Shown: positions 61,131 to 64,000 of the stretch, in pieces | Layout of the letters: each line of letters opens with the position of its first letter | How positions within the stretch are numbered: position 1 is the first letter of the stretch | Source: Ailanthus altissimus | Lineage: Eukaryota; Streptophyta; Magnoliopsida; Sapindales; Simaroubaceae | DNA: 64,000 nucleotides | Direction of reading: 5' to 3' | NCBI GenBank assembly: GCA_946807835.1 | Contig: OX327709.1 | Coordinates: 23,685,501 to 23,749,500, forward strand | Notes under the pieces: model-generated | The model's database searches: none | What the model saw: only the letters and a program-made list of their open reading frames with translations | What the model was told of the DNA's origin: nothing | Translations under genes and position numbers: made by a program

Positions 61131-61481
61131 TACACTAAAAAAAAAAAAAAGGGTAAAATCTTTTTATTTTACACATGTGGGGGTTTATGAGATGTAATAA
61201 TAATGGTTATTAGTTTACATGATAAACTAAGAAAATAATATTTTTTTATTTATTTATTTATTTTTGTAATCACAACGGGGGCCCCACAGGTGGGGGTTAG
61301 TTGTACTTGTACAGAAATGAATAATTGATTGAGAATAACCTCTCATGTGATGAGAGCATATAATATGAAAGCCTGTTATTAAAATCTCTCTTAATTAGAT
61401 TAAAAATTATTATATTATTTGATAATATTTTAAATGGTCTGTCTTGTCAATACGGTGTGAGATGGGTCACTATGGTCTTTC

Positions 61482-61776
61482 CCAATATTGCTTTAGCGTG
61501 AGGGATTTGGTCGGTGTGACTTGGTCTAATGCCGGTAAAACATGAGATGAATCAAACATATGCGAACATATTATCCAATATTGCTTTAGCGTGAGGATAG
61601 TGTCAGTAACATATATTTGAGAATTGACGAGTTAATCTGAAATACAGTTACCCAATATTGCTTTAGCGTGAGGGTAATGTGTATTTAGGATCAGCAGAAA
61701 GAGTTGTATGAGATACAATTGACAAGAGTTGTCTACCTATTGAATTTATAAAGGCCAATATTGCTTTAGCGTGAGG
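61482..61776 (+). repeat. Four dispersed copies of a 22-bp motif
   Basis: ccaatattgctttagcgtga (plus gg) occurs identically at 61482-61503, 61575-61596, 61652-61673 and 61755-61776, with start-to-start spacing 93, 77 and 103 bp. The spacer sequences are mostly unrelated. Identity of the motif against diverged spacers suggests selection or gene conversion. Confidence 0.85.
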
Positions 61777-61978
61777 CTGGAGTAAAACCCCAATGGGATC
61801 CACTTCCCGCTGTGTAGTTTAAAATATTATACTATCTTATCCCGTTTGAGAGATTAAAGGGATTAAGTAAAGCAGTGGGAGGGCGTTTTTAGATTAAAAA
61901 ATGTATAACAGTTATACCCATGATCTAAAGCGTAATTTATTAACAATAAGAAATGTACTGCTATGCATCTCCTATTTT

Positions 61979-62059
61979 GTCTTATAGAGATAAGATGATT
62001 ATCTTATAGAGATAAGATACTTGTCTTATACAGATAAGATTGTCTTATAGAGATAAGAT
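61979..62059 (+). repeat. Four tandem hairpin units (atcttat-agag-ataagat)
   Basis: The 16-bp unit cttatagagataagat starts at 61981, 62003, 62025 (one mismatch, cttatacagataagat) and 62044. Each unit is a small inverted repeat, ATCTTAT / ATAAGAT with a 4-nt loop where the preceding bases allow. Confidence 0.85.
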
Positions 62060-62759
62060 GAATACGAGCAATCCGTTACTAATCTTGAACAAATACCAAT
62101 AACTATAGGGTACTGAATAAAATTTTTAAGACTTACTTAAGAATCTAAGAATAGTTCTAGATTCAATAATATTTGATATTACTAAACCACAGATAGAGAA
62201 AAGTCATAATGGAAAGTGTTTCCACTGTTATAAGGTTTGAAATAGTAAATGTTACTATTCATCGCACCTTCACTTAAGAAAGATTGAATCATTAGATATC
62301 TGTTTGACTAAAAATTAACATTTCATTAGCATTTGATGTTAACTCTGCAAGGGTATGAGATACCGCTTGTTATTCTCATATCTGTAAGATGTTGCATGAT
62401 TTGAGAAATGCTTGATGACTATCAAATGAGAAGTTCAGCTTCACGTAGGTAATGGAGATTTCCTATACGTGGTAGCCGTTAAGACTTCACAATTACTTCT
62501 TATTACTAGTAACAGCATTAATGTTGTATAATTGCTATTTTGAGCCAAACATTATTAGGTAAATCATGTCACTCCCTGTAGCTGACAGAGAGGGTTATCA
62601 TAAAAATAAGGAAATAGTTCCTTGTGACAAGATACTGATTTATTAATTGAATGTCAGTTAATGGATGGCCGTTATATCTTATATACAACAGAAAATGTTA
62701 TAAGTATAGAGGTGAACAGAATATATAGTATTTCAGCAACTTAAATAATAATGAACAGT

Positions 62760-63715
62760 GGTATATATAAGATTAGGTCATGTAGTCGTGAGACGACTAT
62801 CCTAGTTGGTTAAGGATGGTCAGATATTAGATCTGACTATAGTACATTGACTAGTTTATGAATTATGAATTCAAAAGAATATGGCCGAATCTTTATGTAG
62901 GTGTAAGACGCCAAGCCACTGGTTTATTGGATCTGGTACATATAGATATATTTAGTCCAATAAATCTTACTGTTATAAATGATTTCGATACTTCATTGTC
63001 TTTATAGTGATTGTCGCTATATAGACATGTGTTTCTAGGAACGCAGGTCAGAATAATTTCGAAGTGTTCAAAATGTTCTGACAATGAAAGTAAAGAAACA
63101 AACCCTTATGTATATTGAGTGCTTTCGATTAGATCGAAGTAGTTTATACATAATCAGTAAATTCACAAATTATTTAAAGAGAATATGATTCTCTCTCAGC
63201 ATAGTCCTCCAGATACTCCTCAACATAAAGATGTTTAAGAAATGAGGAATCAGACTATATTAGATACAGTCTGATTGATATTGAGAATCGTTGATCTTCT
63301 AAAAATATCTATGAGGTTATATTTTAACATCTGTTACTCACTTATTAAATAATTCCATAATCGTTCCTACTACTTTATATGAGATATAGACTAAATAGGA
63401 AATGAGTCTTAAGTATGTTAAGAATTAGTGTTATTCTGTTTTCATAAGAGTTATGCAACAGAATAAACTTGTATCCAACGGTACAAGTATTGGTTCATTT
63501 TGTATCCCAAGTGTATAATGGGATACCAATTCTATAATTCATATGAACGAAATATATTCGTTTCTCATGATGTCACATTCTTAGAGAAAGAGTTTCTCAT
63601 GGATTATGGAGATTATAGAAAGATTGAACTTGATGAAGTCAATCTAAATATAGATGAACCAATAATGGAATTTTATTTTCAAATAAGTGAAATACCTTTA
63701 ACACACTAAGTTCAT
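62760..63715 (+). pseudogene. Decayed pre-integrase and integrase of element D
   Basis: Relics in copia order: pre-integrase sequence around 62785-62830 (a RLGH-like start then LVKDG); integrase entry ATGLLDLVHIDIFSPINLT at about 62915-62970; a relic of the conserved Glu region near 63205-63230; and the C-terminal block IMGYQFYNSYERNIFVSHDV and FLEKEFLMDYGDYRKIELDE at 63518-63650 (open frame 63500-63709). Spacing fits a copia integrase of normal length. Many stops and frame changes are present. Confidence 0.7.
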
Positions 63716-64000
63716 AGGTCCAAAAGGATATCAAGGCCATCATTTAGGTATGTTTGATACTTGAAGGTGCCCTTGGTGTTTTCTTAGTCGAAGAAAAAGA
63801 TCCTTTAACTTATGGAGAGACGATGTTTGACATTGTTCGGGAAAATAACAAGATACCATAAAATCTGAAATTGACTCAACGCATGACAATTAAGTCTAGG
63901 ACTTAGTTGTGCTTCCTGTAGAAACTGTTTCTATCAGCAGTAAATCAGTTTACGCAGCGGAAGCAGTGTGGGCCCTATCTGAAGGAATGGTCCTTCATGG

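Larger units (their letters stand above)
58299..64000 (+). mobile_element. Large degenerate Ty1/copia element (element D), 5' part only
   Basis: A long LTR-like region ends in …cccaaaccca-aca at 60713, followed by a perfect initiator-Met PBS and then a long non-coding leader with unusual repeats. Decayed gag-pre-integrase and integrase follow from about 62760. RT is not reached before the window ends. The left boundary is a guess (TGTAAGACTCTAG at 58299); if right, the LTR is about 2.4 kb. Confidence 0.7.

Noticed and set aside
61482..61776. CRISPR array (regular identical repeats with unique spacers)
   Set aside because: Only four copies, spacing uneven, spacers of 55-81 bp, and the context is a plant copia element; CRISPR does not occur in plant nuclear DNA.

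Overview
The window is nuclear DNA of a eudicot plant. It is AT-rich, its host genes are split by short GT-AG introns, it carries plant-specific families (WUN1-like, plant PLAC8/DUF2985, the two-module plastid D-Ala-D-Ala ligase), and much of it is LTR retrotransposon and MITE sequence. I cannot name the species.

Layout. 1-3069: deleted Ty1/copia element (I) with two LTRs. 3070-8000: AT-rich intergenic DNA with a MITE. 8015-9025: a possible small ORF and an unrecognised 210-aa plant protein gene sharing a G-box region. 9026-16071: non-coding DNA with a hAT-like element, two MITEs, a minus-strand solo LTR related to element I, an unidentified coding remnant and a GC-richer patch that may be organelle-derived. 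16156-16644: an intact WUN1-like gene. 17940-19652 (minus): a PLAC8-family membrane protein gene broken by one in-frame TGA. 19988-31339: copia element A, whose 3' LTR is split by a young, near-intact Ty3/gypsy element B (TSD TTGCC). 31612-36233: older copia element C. 36234-40494: AT-rich intergenic DNA with a tandem duplication and a MITE. 40495-49991 (minus): a complete 24-exon D-alanine-D-alanine ligase gene (946 aa), whose exon junctions I resolved by hand and which stays in frame throughout. 51272-53425 (minus): an alpha-SNAP pseudogene. 54575-56890: a long inverted repeat, one arm of which holds a 573-bp near-perfect fold-back insertion made of LTR-like ends. 58300-64000: the 5' part of a large degenerate copia element D, with unusual repeats between its PBS and pol; it runs off the window.

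How the parts relate. The host genes (unknown protein, WUN1, PLAC8, DDL, alpha-SNAP relic) do not form one pathway. The clearest story is the layered transposon history. LTR-LTR divergence read by eye orders the insertions C (about 10%), then A (about 5%), then B (about 1.3%), and the nesting of B in A agrees. Element B has CRM-like traits: LTR ends TGATG/CATCA, an initiator-Met PBS, and a polyprotein that runs about 220 bp into its 3' LTR. Element A lies only about 340 bp upstream of the PLAC8 start codon. Decay is visible in two host genes (the PLAC8 nonsense codon and the alpha-SNAP relic), while DDL is intact between them.
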